Positions 23,601 through 35,665 of a stretch of 64,000 bases of DNA are shown here, piece after piece. The DNA is taken from positions 10,775,909 to 10,839,908 of the forward strand of contig CM032666.1 of the NCBI GenBank assembly GCA_019095985.1, read 5' to 3'. A model generated the notes under the pieces. That model worked only from the letters and a program-made list of their open reading frames with translations, made no database searches and was not told the DNA's origin. Each line of letters opens with the position of its first letter. Positions within the stretch are counted from its first letter, which is position 1. The stretch comes from Streblospio benedicti (lineage: Eukaryota > Annelida > Polychaeta > Spionida > Spionidae). The translations under genes and the position numbers were made by a program.

Positions 23601-26600
23601 GGTATAGGCATGGGTCACATTTCCATCGTAAAGATACAATGTATAGACATGGGTAACATGTTCATGGAAAATAAGTATGTCGATGAGTACCGTTTCGAAC
23701 TTCGAAATGGCACCCCCCCCCCCACCCGAGCATAGACAACGTAACAATTCTGAAAAAGAGTGTAAACGCACACATGGTCTAAGGGGCGCGCGCCAACAGC
23801 CTCATGGCTCTCTCTAAGCCGACTCCTCGTTGTGCATACCTCTTTACCACGTACACCACGCGCCTAGGTTCTAGTATCCCACTGCGCAGGTGGTTTCAGC
23901 CCCCTGGGTTCGACGAAAGGCCTCCCGGCGGAGGATTTCGCCTCAGTGCTTACAAAGCGTGCTTCAGGCATCGCCTACACATTGCTATGTAGGACGAGGC
24001 TTACACGGAGGGAGGATAACCACAGGTTAACCCTCAGAGGAGGTACAGAGAATGAGGACATATTCACGTCAGGGGAATAGATTGACAGTCCTACAGCGCT
24101 CACCATACCAGGTGCTAATTAAGAGAGAATGAGCCTAATGGCTCCAAGTGGCCATATTAAAGAACACAACCTATAAAGTGTGTGTAACAGGGGACCTTAC
24201 GCGTAGTCCAGTGCAACCTACTTAGACCTACTTTATACTCTGCGATCATGTTGCAATGTACCTGCGCACTGAAGAGCCAATGCAAGCTTACTAGTTTTGT
24301 TAAACGATTCCCACTTGCTCTTCAGATAACCACACAAAATATAAGTTGAGTAAGAGTTCTCGGTTAGTTCTAAAAAGATTAACAAAATGTATTATAAGTA
24401 AGATGTTCTTAAAACACAATGTGCACGTACCGACTGACAGCCGTCGCCTATGGATATGATCTGGTTGACCTGGTGCGTGTAGCCCACGTACGACCAGCAC
24501 CTGCAACAGCATGGTTATGTGGTCCAGTAAATAAAACGATTGGATTGGGAGCTATTGGGGCAGGCTCATAAGCTGAGCCCTGTCACAGCCACTTGATGAT
24601 CATAGTAGACTTGGAGATTGCTATGTCAATTTAGTGGTAGAAACGTGATTGGTATAGAGAACAGAGGAAGAAGATTACAAATGAATAGAATAATTAGGCA
24701 TGGCGCAAATTGCGAAAAACGTCTCCTAAGGTTTGCCATGTGGATGGGTCTTTTTTAAAATAGCCACCATATTCAAAATTCAAACCATTACAATCCTATG
24801 CAGGTCATGATCCAATATTGTATTTTAAATAGTTATCCTTTACTAGTTGTTATACTTACTTGCTGATGTCATCCATCATGTTAAATTGCATTCATAAATA
24901 CTAATCCAAGCTCGTCTCCAGGAAGGTGGATATCATCATACACTAATGAATGAGAACTCTGCCAGTAAGGCGTTAAATGAGGATCAAGGCTGTGCCTACC
25001 CTCGTCCCTTGCTGAACATGAGCCGGTGCTGTGCGCTCGTGTCCTCCACAAACGTGATGCACGTGTGGTCCTCCCAGTACGCCAGCGCCTGCCGGATCCG
25101 GAACTTTTCAGCATCGTCTGGAGCGGGAAGAGCGTAAGTATGGGTCAGATGCTCCCCATTGATGAGTTTCAAACAGTCTCAAAAGCGGAGTTTGAACTAT
25201 GGTCAGGCAGTGCCGAATACTAGCTGAAGTCCATTAAGTCGTGAGATTATGAATATTATTTAGCTAAGGCCAGTCAGACAGTTGAGTGTAAGGTAGAATC
25301 AGATAGTCGAGAGGATGTTGGGCATTAACTAGGGTCAGGCAGTAGAGAATATTAAGCGTATGCAAGGGTCAGAAATATCAAAATACTGTAGTTGAATCAG
25401 TACTTGCACATGTATTGTTAGATGAGCTTAACATACACACTACAGTGCAATATCGTTCACCCCCATACCCCTCCCACACACGGGAATAGAGACAGTGATA
25501 CATACTGTGCGTTCCGTCGAATATATACGGTACTGGGGTCTCCCAGCGCTTTGCCATGGGCTCGGCCAGTTTCCGCTTCTTGCGCTTCCTGTGTTCTGTT
25601 TCTTCTTTCACATCTTGTAATAGTATCTGGAATCGTGGTTTGTAGTCATATAGAATAGTCTGTGGACGACCGTGCATTTGTAGTTATGTAATTACTGGGA
25701 CCATCTTAGTACAAGACCATCACAATACATGTACATGCAATACTGACTATTTTGCATCGTACCATTTACCTGACTTTATAAAGAGTATCACGCAAACCTT
25801 TGCATTCAGACCAGTTTAGACAAATCTCATAGGTTGTCTTCATAGGGAGGTTCAATTGTAGCTACTCTAGATATAATGCACACGAGTATATGGTTACCCC
25901 ATGAGACCCTTTTACATAGTTACCGAAGAAGGTAAAATGTATATGCTCGAAATTCAATTGAAGATCCAAATTTTCAAAAAGAAGACATGCCCCCTCCTCC
26001 CCTGCTGCAAACATGCACATCTCAGTGGACATAGCTATGATATATGACGTTATATTCCTACCTCCGCTTGCGGTTTTGTCAGGATAATATCATCTTCAAA
26101 GAACATATCTACTCCATTTTCTTCTACAGTTCTCTGAAACGAAATATATCTTAATAATTGCACACTGCATTCATTCACATGTTTCTCTCATGTAAGTGTT
26201 TTCCTCCTTATTTGAACCAGTACGTCAGTGCTTAAGCTATTATATGTACTTGCCTTAGACACGCAGTTACGAATAAAGAACTGTCAAAATGACCGCATTG
26301 CTGGTTGTACCCTATGCTTTAGACCTAGATGCTGTCACAATTCTTTCTTGCTCCTCAGTTACATGTATACATTTAAAACATGGTCATTTTCCTGACTGCT
26401 CTTGGTTTGTAGTGGGATTTATGAACAATTGATCTATTATATCACTCAAAAGACTGCGGTCTAAGCTAGGGTCACATAATCCCGAACGTTAAAGCCGAGT
26501 CACTCCGTACTTGTAGTATTATTTCCATTGTTTAAAATCTGGTCCCAGATAATTGATAAAGTTTCCTAGTGTTGGCCATGTCTTGTCACAGATGTGTATC

Positions 26601-26995
26601 TAATATCTAAATTCATATTGGCTATGTATTTTTCATCTACTACCAAGCAATAGATATCGTGGATGACGATTCGTGACAGTCAGACTGGGCTTCACCCATT
26701 TACGACCACTCATTTAAGAAACCAGCACGGACCTACATTAACACACCACCTCTCTAACGAAACCATTTCATGCCATCCTACTAAATGTTCGTCATTGAGA
26801 GTTTGGTTTGTATATGTTAGTACTCACGTGCGGTATTCCCGCCTTGACCTCAGTGAGTTTTTGAAGCTCAATGAGCAAATTGCGGAGCACGGCCGCGTCC
26901 TGCACCTGCTCCTCTGCGGGCGCCGTGGTGGCCGTTACCTCCGTGGCACCTGCGATGGGGGGTTCTGTCGGTGGGGGACGGCTGCTCGAACCGGC
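14671..26995 (-). CDS. Secreted astacin metalloprotease with EGF, CUB, EMI-like and TSP1 modules
   Basis: Eighteen minus-strand exons: 26995-26828, 26133-26062, 25659-25506, 25117-25000, 24500-24431, 22760-22557, 22101-21969, 21752-21612, 21471-21368, 20807-20683, 20273-20113, 19682-19532, 18526-18438, 18046-17960, 16353-16282, 16022-15890, 15440-15333, 14755-14671. All 17 junctions have AG/GT sites and keep phase, giving 724 residues to a TGA at 14673-14671. Order: propeptide 1-118, protease 119-306, EGF-like 308-353, CUB about 354-484, Cys-rich EMI-like 485-563, linker, TSP1 630-677, second Cys module to the end. The EGF/CUB/TSP1 layout is that of nematode NAS-33 to NAS-38. The signal-peptide exon upstream of 26995 was not found. 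Exons are much more GC-rich than the introns. The likely role is cleavage of extracellular matrix or cuticle proteins. Confidence 0.9.
16432..16994. mobile_element. MITE-like element with GATCCAGG ends
   Basis: Lies in an intron of the astacin gene. The left end TGAC(C)GATCCAGG and right end CCTGGATCTGTCA are inverted copies. Inside are C- and G-runs and many GTGGGAGGTGGGAGA-type units at 16700-16930. Related end sequences occur at about 18669, 19492, 36080, 38399 and 62190. No coding; superfamily unknown. Confidence 0.55.
16700..16930. repeat. Imperfect GTGGGAGGTGGGAGA repeats
   Basis: About ten purine-rich units of GGGAGRTGGGAGA type, interspersed with AT-rich bits. It gives Ser/Pro-rich spurious frames on the minus strand. 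Confidence 0.75.
19040..19191. mobile_element. MITE copy (AAGACCACC/CTACTGTA family)
   Basis: Ends TACAGTGGAACCCCTCT and AATGTTCCACTG are inverted, with GTGGTCTCTAAATG inside. It belongs to the family seen more fully at 20317-20497. Intronic. Confidence 0.5.
19532..21752 (-). other. EGF-like, CUB and EMI-like exons of the astacin gene
   Basis: Exon 21752-21612 is a six-Cys EGF-like unit (ECSVRG ... [16 protein letters not shown]). Exons 21471-21368, 20807-20683 and 20273-20113 make one CUB domain: [52 protein letters not shown], and the FRS/F turn [11 protein letters not shown]. Exon 19682-19532 begins a Cys-rich module ([10 protein letters not shown] ... [20 protein letters not shown]) that continues in the next exon. 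CUB and EGF units in astacins mediate binding of substrate or matrix. Confidence 0.85.
20317..20497. mobile_element. 181-bp MITE (AAGACCACC/CTACTGTA family)
   Basis: Begins TACAGTAAAACCTCC and ends GGAAAGGTTCTACTGTA, an inverted pair. Internal units such as CCACCTCTATAATAAGACCA and AGACCACCTCCCTATTGAGA repeat. Lies in the intron next to a CUB exon. Other copies in this window are at 19040, 30793, 37830, 54201 and possibly 63380. Confidence 0.65.
23308..23738. mobile_element. MITE-like element with GC-rich inverted ends
   Basis: ACTCGGGGTGGGGG ... GGTGTGCCATTTC on the left faces GAAATGGCACCCCCC ... CCACCCGAG on the right. The interior is AT-rich with repeated phrases ATGGGT(C/A)TAAAT. About 430 bp, intronic in the astacin gene, no coding. 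Confidence 0.5.
23790..24060 (-). mobile_element. tRNA-derived SINE-like repeat, copy 1
   Basis: Shares ACTCCTCGTTGTG, CGAAAGGCCTCC, GGAGGATTTCGC-like and CCACAGG phrases in order with 43200-43510. On the minus strand a TTCGTCGAACCC-type B box is present. The intron setting and flanking AT-rich DNA suit a SINE. The A box is weak here. Confidence 0.45.
25506..26995 (-). other. Astacin propeptide exons and activation site
   Basis: Exons 26995-26828, 26133-26062 and 25659-25506 carry the prodomain. The first is a Pro/Thr/Ala-rich segment ending in [20 protein letters not shown]. The second has [16 protein letters not shown]. In astacins the usual switch motif is FEGD, whose Asp caps the zinc, and here the glycine position is Asp. 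The third holds a dense basic run (residues 104-110, RKRKKRK) followed by KRW at 117-119, where the mature enzyme should begin ([14 protein letters not shown]). The basic run suits furin-type cleavage in the secretory pathway. That role is inferred. Confidence 0.8.
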
Positions 26996-29900
26996 CTGAA
27001 ACACATATAGGTGGATATGAATTACACAAATCGGGAGTAAAAAGGATTTGATATAGTCAAATGGAAGCTGTGTCTTCAGCTATATCATTACAGTGGTAGG
27101 AGCTTGCTTGCCACAACAGTGAGATTAGAATTGAAAGGATTTAAGTCTATCCAGGTGGGCGCACCCACCTTTTTTAATTTCTTATGTTATTTTTTCCAAG
27201 TTTTCCGTAGGAAATAGAGAGGGAGAGAAGAATATTCTTAGAATTTGTTTTCCCTCTTTTTCATATCTTGACTCCTATTGTTTGAGCGTATAAAATCTGA
27301 GACCCCTTAGTGCCTAACTCCCCCTCCCCCCTCCCACAAAGGCGCACCAAGCGAAAAATGTTATTAACCGTCTAGTGACTGTGGCGTGCACATTATTTTA
27401 GTCAAAGAAGTAACTTGACCAGACGCACACATATTCTCAGTGGTGAGAAACCTAATCAGTGTATCTAGAAATTATTCATGATAGAAGTGAGATGTAGCTA
27501 AATGTGACAAAACGCATTAGAAATCATACTCGGGAGAAACCTTACGAATGTAGTGAATGTGGGAACAGTATATAGTGACAGTTGTCACTTGGCTAGCGAT
27601 ATGAAAAAAGCACACTTGTAAAAGAATAAATGATTTTAAATTAATTCTGTGATATGAAATTCATCTAACTTAACATGCATGTGCAATATGAAAGAAATGT
27701 TTCATACAGTTGCGTTTTCCTGTATTACATGGAACTACTAAAAGTTATTAATGATTTATTTTACAAAATACGTTGCACAGAGTTTTAAGTATCGCGAAGC
27801 TGGAAGGCAGAAATGCAAACAGGTATAATTAATGAAAATAGAGATAGAAGTACCCAGGCTGCTGATACAGCATTTCCTAAAGAAGGGGGCTTCGCGCCTA
27901 GAAAACTCTCAATTTACAAACTAATTGGTCTGCGAATGGTCAGAATGATGCCAATTTTGGTGTGATTGGGTGACCACCACTTTTTTTTTTAATTAGGCTG
28001 AATATTTGACTGGAATTAATTAGCTTCGCACTGCACTCAACTTTCAAGGCTAAATGTATTGCTACTTGAATGCAATCAGTGTACCATTTGATATACCTAC
28101 GGTATTAGCCAATCAAAATGCAACATTACAATATAACGCGTAATAGTTTGATTTTAGATGTTTTGGTGAAGGCCCTATGGCACGTTCAGCCAGGCACAGA
28201 AGATGTAACAATGGGCCTCGGGGGCTTTGCTAAATTCACAACGCAGAACCTTGCTTCTTATTTCTATGAATCAGTTGTTCTTATCATCTAATGATATGGT
28301 GACAAATTTATGGCAATCAACCAACATTTTCTTGATATCTCATAAGGTTATACAATATGTATGTATAGTATAGTCCCTCGCCCCTACTAGTTTCATAAGA
28401 GAACAAAACTTGTAACTTCATGGAAGCGCGCCCCAGTCGAAAAAAATACAATACAGAAAGAATGCAGACCAATTATATATTGTGGTACACGTGTTTTGAA
28501 ATTTTTGCTACCAACAATATCCATGACAATGCATTTAATAGTTAAGCTGTAGAAATTGTGATGAATAAAAATTCTATTTTGAAAGGCTAAATTTAATACA
28601 TTTGTTTTGTACACTCTAAAATTAGGGTTGGACATTCCATAATGTTGAAGCTATTTAATAGTGGTATTGCAGTCGTTGCTAATTGTTGTATTGTATCATT
28701 CATTACACGTGTATTTTTAAACGTATCTCCGCCATGTATTTTTAGCTACTAGAGCACTGCACACACACCCCGTATATGTTTATGTTTAAACCATCGTAGC
28801 ACAGCTATCAACGAACCAACAATAATGTACGAGGTGTAAGAAATAAAGCTACTTATTTATATTTTCGTAAGATGAACACAATTTTTATAATCTAATGAGA
28901 TGCGATGATCTATGGTGCGTAGATGGCGACAATATTGAATATGTGTATTTGCATTGGATCTTACTAGAAATTTCCTTTTTACACTTTGCACTGGGAAAAC
29001 AATCATGTTTATTAGCAGTATCATTTAGTATTTGTTTGGATGCTTTACATATTTTTTAAGCATTAAACATACGGGATGGGTGTGACCTACGGGAACTGTA
29101 TGAAGAGGTCTACAGCAAGTTAAATATTCGGGTATAAGCTTCATGACTGACAGACTGAAGTTAAATGAGATAGCTACACTTGCAATAAAAACCGAACGCA
29201 TACCGAAAAAAAAAACCATGAATTGAGACTTTGTGAGAAATATGGACAGTCTATGCTGATCTCTTCATCGTGTCTCTAGACAAAAAGCTTCTTTTAAGAC
29301 GAATTCATAACTTGTTAGGCTATCAAAACTGTGTACTTTTTAAAGACCCCTTGAGCGATATTACGAACAAGACACATGTTTTTACTGGGACAAAACAGCA
29401 GACGATATATCACCCCAGTGTCGCCATTTTGACGCTTCTTGCTGATGCTGTCTTGTCGGGAATTTTGCCAGCGGTGTGGCTACAAAATTCTGTAAGTTTA
29501 TTATAAGACTTCACTCTTTCACTCAATAGTAGTACTATAACCAAAGAACATACAATCTCTTCTATAACATGCACCCGAATCAATGGCCTTCGATGAATAC
29601 TGCTTACTACATACGGCGGCAATATGCATTTTTATATAATATTACGGATACTGTGAGTTGTGTCTTTGTGCCATGTAAGTGTATGGGCCACTGAGAAACT
29701 TTCAAAGTAAGAAAAAAGTTTCACACGAAGTTTCAAATGAGTGTGGAGTAATGGATGGCAGTCTATGGACCCTCTTCCCAATTTACACACAAATTATATC
29801 TAATTTCACATTTAACACTTTATGGATTTTTGTAAAAACTTCTACTTAATTACTTGTATGGCAAATTTATCACTGCATATTCCTCTTCACACCTATAAGG

Positions 29901-32900
29901 AGTCATCATCAGTTACATTCATGGTTACACCTACTACACCCACACGAGAATGTTTTGACTGAAGTCTGTCACACTGACCACACATTTGGTTTGAATGTCA
30001 TCGTACAAACACGCGACGTCCTTTTGTCACCAAACTGTATTTATTGCCACATGAAAGACGGAATGCAGAGATGTAGTTGGCACAGTGCACGCCGTTTGTC
30101 TACGGAAATTCTTTGCATTGAGTCTTGCTACCGTCACGAACGTTAACACAAATTAGATAAGAAGTCTATTGGTGGCGGGTCCGCATTCCACCAGACGTTC
30201 ACCCGGGTTCTGTGGTAATACAATGTATAATGAATACTAAGGAACTAAGTGATGTGCCCCTAGTTTTGCTGGGTGCCTGAGGTTTAGTTTCGTACTCAAA
30301 CAGTCCGCATTCAACGGCAACAGTTCGCATTCCACCAGAGCAGAATTGTATGAATGAAACGAACAATTCTACGTTTGGAGAAAAAATGTCTGTGATGAGG
30401 CGAGTGTCAATTAATGGCTACGATACTGATTTGACTCCATTATCAGGAACGGTTTGACCTCAGTTTAAGTCCGATGTGTATTTTCGTACACAGCAAAGTT
30501 TGCTTATATGTGTTCCATGCTATTCACTTCTCTCCGTTCTCTCTAGTAATTATTCTTTGGCCTCATCTATGACAAACATATGGAAGACGACAATTTCTGC
30601 CAAAGACCATTCTTGAAAGGACAGGTGACGCAGCTTAACTATCAAAACACCGTGCCAAAGACGATACTATTGGCGGCTCTCGCAGACGTGATTATGATCT
30701 TAATTAATTATGCAAATGAGCGCTCGTTTGCCTCCAGCAATGGAGAATTGAACAGAAGAAGTTGGCAGCCTGGGTCCAGATCAGCAGGCCTTTATAGTAG
30801 AGCCCCCAACAAAGACCACATTGAATGAAGGAACCGCCTCTGTAATAAGACCACTTTGGGTTGCCGCATGTCTTCATAAAGAGAAGTTCCAAAGTCACAT
30901 ATAATCAACAGACCATCTCTTGTTTGTTATCCCTAAATAAGGCAGCGGCCGGTGGACTTTACTTAAGGTTTCTACTGTATTTATGTATCAAGGACAATAT
31001 AAATGGCAGGGCATTCTTATTGACGCTGATCTATGTGATTCCTGCCAATATTCAGTGGGTACAAGATGCTATATGGGTGATGAGATAATGGTATTCCTAT
31101 GATGATGGTAAATATTGGCAGCTCTATGTTTGAGGTATAACTTATTTGGTCAGTTTCCAACACCCATATCTAGATGGAATTCTGAGTGCGAATTTAGAGC
31201 ATAGTTCTCATAATTATGTAAATGTATGATGTCATGGCTATTACTAGCTGTAACTTTATGGTTTGTGCACAGCAAAGAACCATAATTATGGAATTGCAAA
31301 CTTCATTGCACTGTACATGCTTCGTTTATGTGGGTGAGCGTTATTTTTCTCGGTCACGGTTTCAAACTAGTTGCAGGTAGACATGAAGAGTAAAGTTTCA
31401 TTATTGTCGTCATTTTTTGTTGATACTCAGGTAAATGCAATGGTTTATGGCCACAGATAAACATGAACAGGAATGAATTTTAGAGATCCTTTAACACGAA
31501 TGGGGAGATAAGCTTGACTGAAGGCTTTTCTAGCAAGACTAATAAGTTACATGGAAATATAACGTGTCAATGTAGATCAGTGGATGGAGTGGGTAATTTA
31601 CAATGTTCAAGCCATAGCTCCCTCCCCACATACCATGGTCATGTGTGGCATTTCCGCCAACGTTCACACCTACAAACCACTTGAAATACACTCGTTATAC
31701 CCATTTCTGAAAAAAAAACTGGATTTGCCAAAATGATGCATTGTTTTAGTTGTTATTTATTGTCTGATTTATAAAGACAATGAGTGCAGTCTGGGCAATA
31801 AATATGACTTGACTTTTTTTTTATCAATCAATACCATACACACCTGTGTGGCACGAAGCTTGAAAAGAACCGCTCTAGGGGCTAGATATGAGGTTTCTTT
31901 GAAATACCAACCTTAAACCATATAGATTTTATTACAGCGTACAAACGACATGTTATTTTAATGATAACCCATCTCATGCCTCCTGCGCAAGTGGCTTCCA
32001 TTAAATCCCGTGAAAATACGGCGTTGACACCGTGTTTTTTTTAAATGTATCATATGGGCATATTATGTATTGCATACGCGCATGATGATACAAATATTGA
32101 AACATTCTATAGAATCTGCTGAAAGACACGAGGCCCATACGATGTCTGCCAGACGGGCATGTGTATAATTCACAACCCCACGTCATATGTGCCTAAAATA
32201 GTCAAGACTACTGCTGTTAATTGTTAATCCTTTCTCTCAATTACATCACAATTAAGTCTCTCATTACTGACTAAATGAGGTCTGTTTAATCATATGTAAC
32301 TATTAAATGATAGTTATGCATATTAATTAGTGGGCTACATTACTAATTAATGTGTTATGTTTGATGTGCACGTGGATACCACGTGGATGAGAACGTCATT
32401 GTTTCTACATATACATACAAGGAGGGTTCTGAACAAGCGATATTTAGCCTACGTGTATGTTTTGAGCGAAATGTTTTTTTTTCTATTTGTGTACTTCTTT
32501 TTCTTTACTATCTATTCATAATTAATATATATTTATAGAATAAATGGTACCAACACGTTAAATATAGGTACAGGCAAGTGAACGCTAATGTCAACTTGAT
32601 AATCACTTGTGCGCTACTGTTGCAATGAGCTGTATATGCTCCCCGGGGAGTTGAGAAAGATATAGTGTGAAAAGGGTGCCAATGACCTGGTGTGAATGTA
32701 GAGTCGTCTTATCCTGCATAGCGGAAAAGAAGACCATAAACCAGACATTTATATGTAAATTGATAGTATGTAGTAATAGAATAAATGGTCTTGTAATCGT
32801 CTTAGCAATTGTTAAGTAATTGGAAACAGAGACAATAGTGGACGAGCCGATGAGAGTGGTCGGTGCCATCTAACGCATTGGGTTCTCATTTGATTTTTTA

Positions 32901-34160
32901 TCAAGGTCTATGTCTCTAGAGATGAAAAATATGGGATAACATTGTATATCTGGTAGCCATCTGGTAGCCATCCCAATGCTACCAGTAAAAATTCAAAATG
33001 GCCGACTAGCTCACTCTCTTGGTTTATAGTGCAAGCAATTTTGATAAAACATGAATGAAACGCCCCAGTTAAGGAAAAAAGAATAAAACTTGGTATAATG
33101 ATGCATTAGTATCTACCCTTCACTTTCAGGGGTGGTGCCAATGAATTCGACTTATTGCTTGGCAACGGTTGCTAGGAAATCGTTCAATCTTATTTACCAT
33201 CACCTACATGTATATAAACTGGTTATTTCCATTATTTTGGTTAAAATGTAAACACTGTATATAATATGCCAGGTTATGATGTCATCATTACATTATATTT
33301 TTTGTTTGTTTGTCGACAGTTGTACATGTATGTAACTAGAACACCTTAGTAACCAGTGTTATGAAAATATTCATTTACACACACCCCGGACACCAGGCAG
33401 TATGTTCGTTGTATTTGTTTGTATATTGTTGATACATATAGAACTATTTACTGATTACTAATGGATGTGACTTGATCTTGTATTTTATTGCAAATACTAG
33501 TTCTGTGTGCACTTTCTGTCTATCAAACAAATAATCCTCCAAACCAATTTTAGAACACTTTTGATAGAATTTTGCCGCTAGTATTACAATTATGTAGTTA
33601 ATGTGATATGTATCAACAAAATTGCCATTAGCAAAGAATACTATGATATAGATCATTCCATTATTGAAAGTTTAGAACATAACTTCCAATTTAATAGTCA
33701 TCTTCTTCATCATAATTAAATCATCAATTTCAATGTCGTCTGTAGTCTCGGAGTATTAAACCAATCAAATATACTCGCAAAAATTCCCAGATGTCATTTC
33801 CACACTATTCTTGCCCCCTTTCCCGTTTCTCTTTTCTTAGTTATTGTTGAAATTTTCTTTTTTCTTTTTTTTACCGTTGGACTTGTTGGTACGCGAGCCC
33901 TATGCCGTTATGTGATTGTAGACGATAACTTCAAATACATTGGAGCTGAAAAAATAAAGAGAAGCCCTATTTATCGCTCAAGCGATGATAAGATGCTAAT
34001 GACGGGAACTGGAAACGAGAGAGCCAACACAGTGTGTTGACATAGACACGCCATTTTGTTCCAGACTACCAATACTAACAAACGGCCTATTAAAATAACA
34101 ACATCCAATCCTTTAATACCATCCACCCACCGATAATGTCATCATTAATCTATTACCCCG
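26996..34160. other. Long spacer upstream of the visible astacin exons
   Basis: About 7 kb without a supportable exon. It should contain the missing signal-peptide exon if the promoter is at 34.6 kb. I see one MITE copy (30793-30979) and a (T)n run near 27980. Other open frames of 60-90 codons show no family signature. Confidence 0.35.
30793..30979. mobile_element. MITE copy (AAGACCACC/CTACTGTA family)
   Basis: Begins TATAGTAGAGCCCCC, contains TGTAATAAGACCACTTTGGG and ends AAGGTTTCTACTGTA. Same family and length as 20317-20497. Confidence 0.55.
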
Positions 34161-34161
34161 A

Positions 34162-34578
34162 TTATAAATGTGACGCATTCGTACCCCGCCAGGGGGCGTT
34201 TAATTTAATTACTGTCAAACGACCATAATTACCCCGATCGTCTGGTGCAAAATGGCCGCTAGTTTTGCCGCTTCTCAACAAACATCGTCTGTCAAAATCG
34301 ACACCATAAATCACGGCAAATAGGCGCGTGTCGTCTTCGGACAAGGCGGCCTTTGCCGGGAGAGTGATTCGGCCACCCGAGACGCGGTCTGAGGCCCCGA
34401 GGGGCGCAGACGACAGGCGTAACACGCGGTAATCAGCGGACAGGTGTGCTGGACGCGGACGACTTTGTAGGGCTGTGGTCTGTGGGTTTTGCAGCGCTAC
34501 TTTTGGTTGTTGTCGGTTGTTAAGGAGAAAATGGCACAGCAGGTGTGCGGGACAGGTGGTTGCGTGAGCGTCTCCCAT
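34162..34578 (-). other. GC- and CpG-rich stretch, candidate first-exon region
   Basis: This 400-bp stretch stands out from AT-rich surroundings by its CpG content and carries a 138-codon minus-strand open frame starting at 34578. The frame has no signal peptide and no family resemblance, so I do not call it a gene. It lies just downstream of a minus-strand TATA box. It may be a promoter or 5' exon region for a minus-strand gene such as the astacin 7 kb further down. Confidence 0.35.
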
Positions 34579-34601
34579 GTTTGTTTAAGATTGTGCATTT
34601 G

Positions 34602-34611
34602 CTATTTATAG
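34602..34611 (-). promoter_or_regulatory. TATA box candidate
   Basis: The minus strand reads CTATAAATAG, a textbook TATA box. A start would fall near 34575-34580, at the edge of the CpG-rich stretch. Its gene is unproven. Confidence 0.4.
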
Positions 34612-35579
34612 TTTTCTTAGAGTTGTAATCTGTATATAATGTAAATGTAGGGGTTTATGGTCTACTGCCCATTAGCAAAATGAGCTTGATTATGTAATAG
34701 TTTGTTGTTTTCTTATTGATAGTACGGTTTCATAAGAGAACCACCAATACCTATTCCTGAATTTCTGCAGTATTTCCATATTATCGAGCGTATGCGGTAT
34801 TTTTTCCAAACATGACCTGAAGGGATACTGGAATGAGGAATGCACTTCTATGAGGGGTGTGTGCATTATCTCAAACCTACATGTAGTAATGAATTCGTAA
34901 TCCTTGTACAATCCCTCCCAATTTATTTCATTGTTATATTTATTTACACCAGACAAGTGGTTACACTGTCCATATCCTAAAACATAGGATAAAAATAGAA
35001 TAAAATAATATAATATAAATTAATATAAGGATTAAAATAACTCTTTCCACAGTTAGTTCACCTATTACTAAAATTGTACAAAACATTATTCCATTCGTTC
35101 GTAATAAAAGAACAATATATATATTATATATATTAAAAGCACTAGATAAAACAGCCTGTATTAAAATATCATTAGATTCAACTAATCTCTTACGCAAAGA
35201 GGCAGCACTTTTACGTCTATTTACAGTAAAAGAATTAACAGTGGAATTAACAAATGCTGCAGATATGCTTGTACCTGGCACAATGTCTAAATTAAAATCT
35301 AACAACAACACGTGCCGACATCAACAAATGTACATGTAAAAGGTGTGGTTTAGTCGTGATTCAAGTCTTATTCTCACGTACTTTACGGTTTACATTTTAC
35401 ACCAGGACATTGGTACACTTGTCTCTCAAGTGATCATTTTTCACGCACTTGTAGGCCTATTTGCAGCACATTCAGGGCGAACTGCTAATCACTCACACAC
35501 TCACTCACAGACTCCTTCAACCTAATGACCTGTACCCAATTAACGTGTAGTTTACACGGAGCATAGTGCAACAATTTAG

Positions 35580-35665
35580 GGATGAGTTTTCACCACCAGA
35601 CCCAAATGGGATTTGAACCCACGGCCTTCTGGTCACAAGATTGAGACCGCTTCCCCAAGACGTTT
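35580..35665 (-). repeat. tRNA-derived SINE fragment
   Basis: On the minus strand GGCCGTGGGTTCAAATCCCA contains a B box and resembles the T arm of a tRNA. The upstream part GGGGAAGCGGTCTC could be a worn A box. A partial SINE is more likely than a tRNA gene because no cloverleaf closes. Confidence 0.45.

Larger units (their letters stand above)
22557..25117 (-). other. Astacin catalytic core exons
   Basis: Exons 25117-25000, 24500-24431 and 22760-22557. The zinc site [19 protein letters not shown] (residues 200-218) matches the family signature HExxHxxGFxHExxRxDRD with all three His and the catalytic Glu. The Met-turn SDMHY is at 255-259, with the fifth-ligand Tyr at 259. Cys residues at CITF, GCWSYVG and GDGCQ fit the conserved disulfides. 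With no key residue missing the enzyme should be active. Confidence 0.92.

Noticed and set aside
34162-34578. 138-codon minus-strand frame
   Set aside because: Open frame in CpG-rich DNA, but with no signal peptide, domain or splice evidence; kept only as a promoter/5' region candidate.
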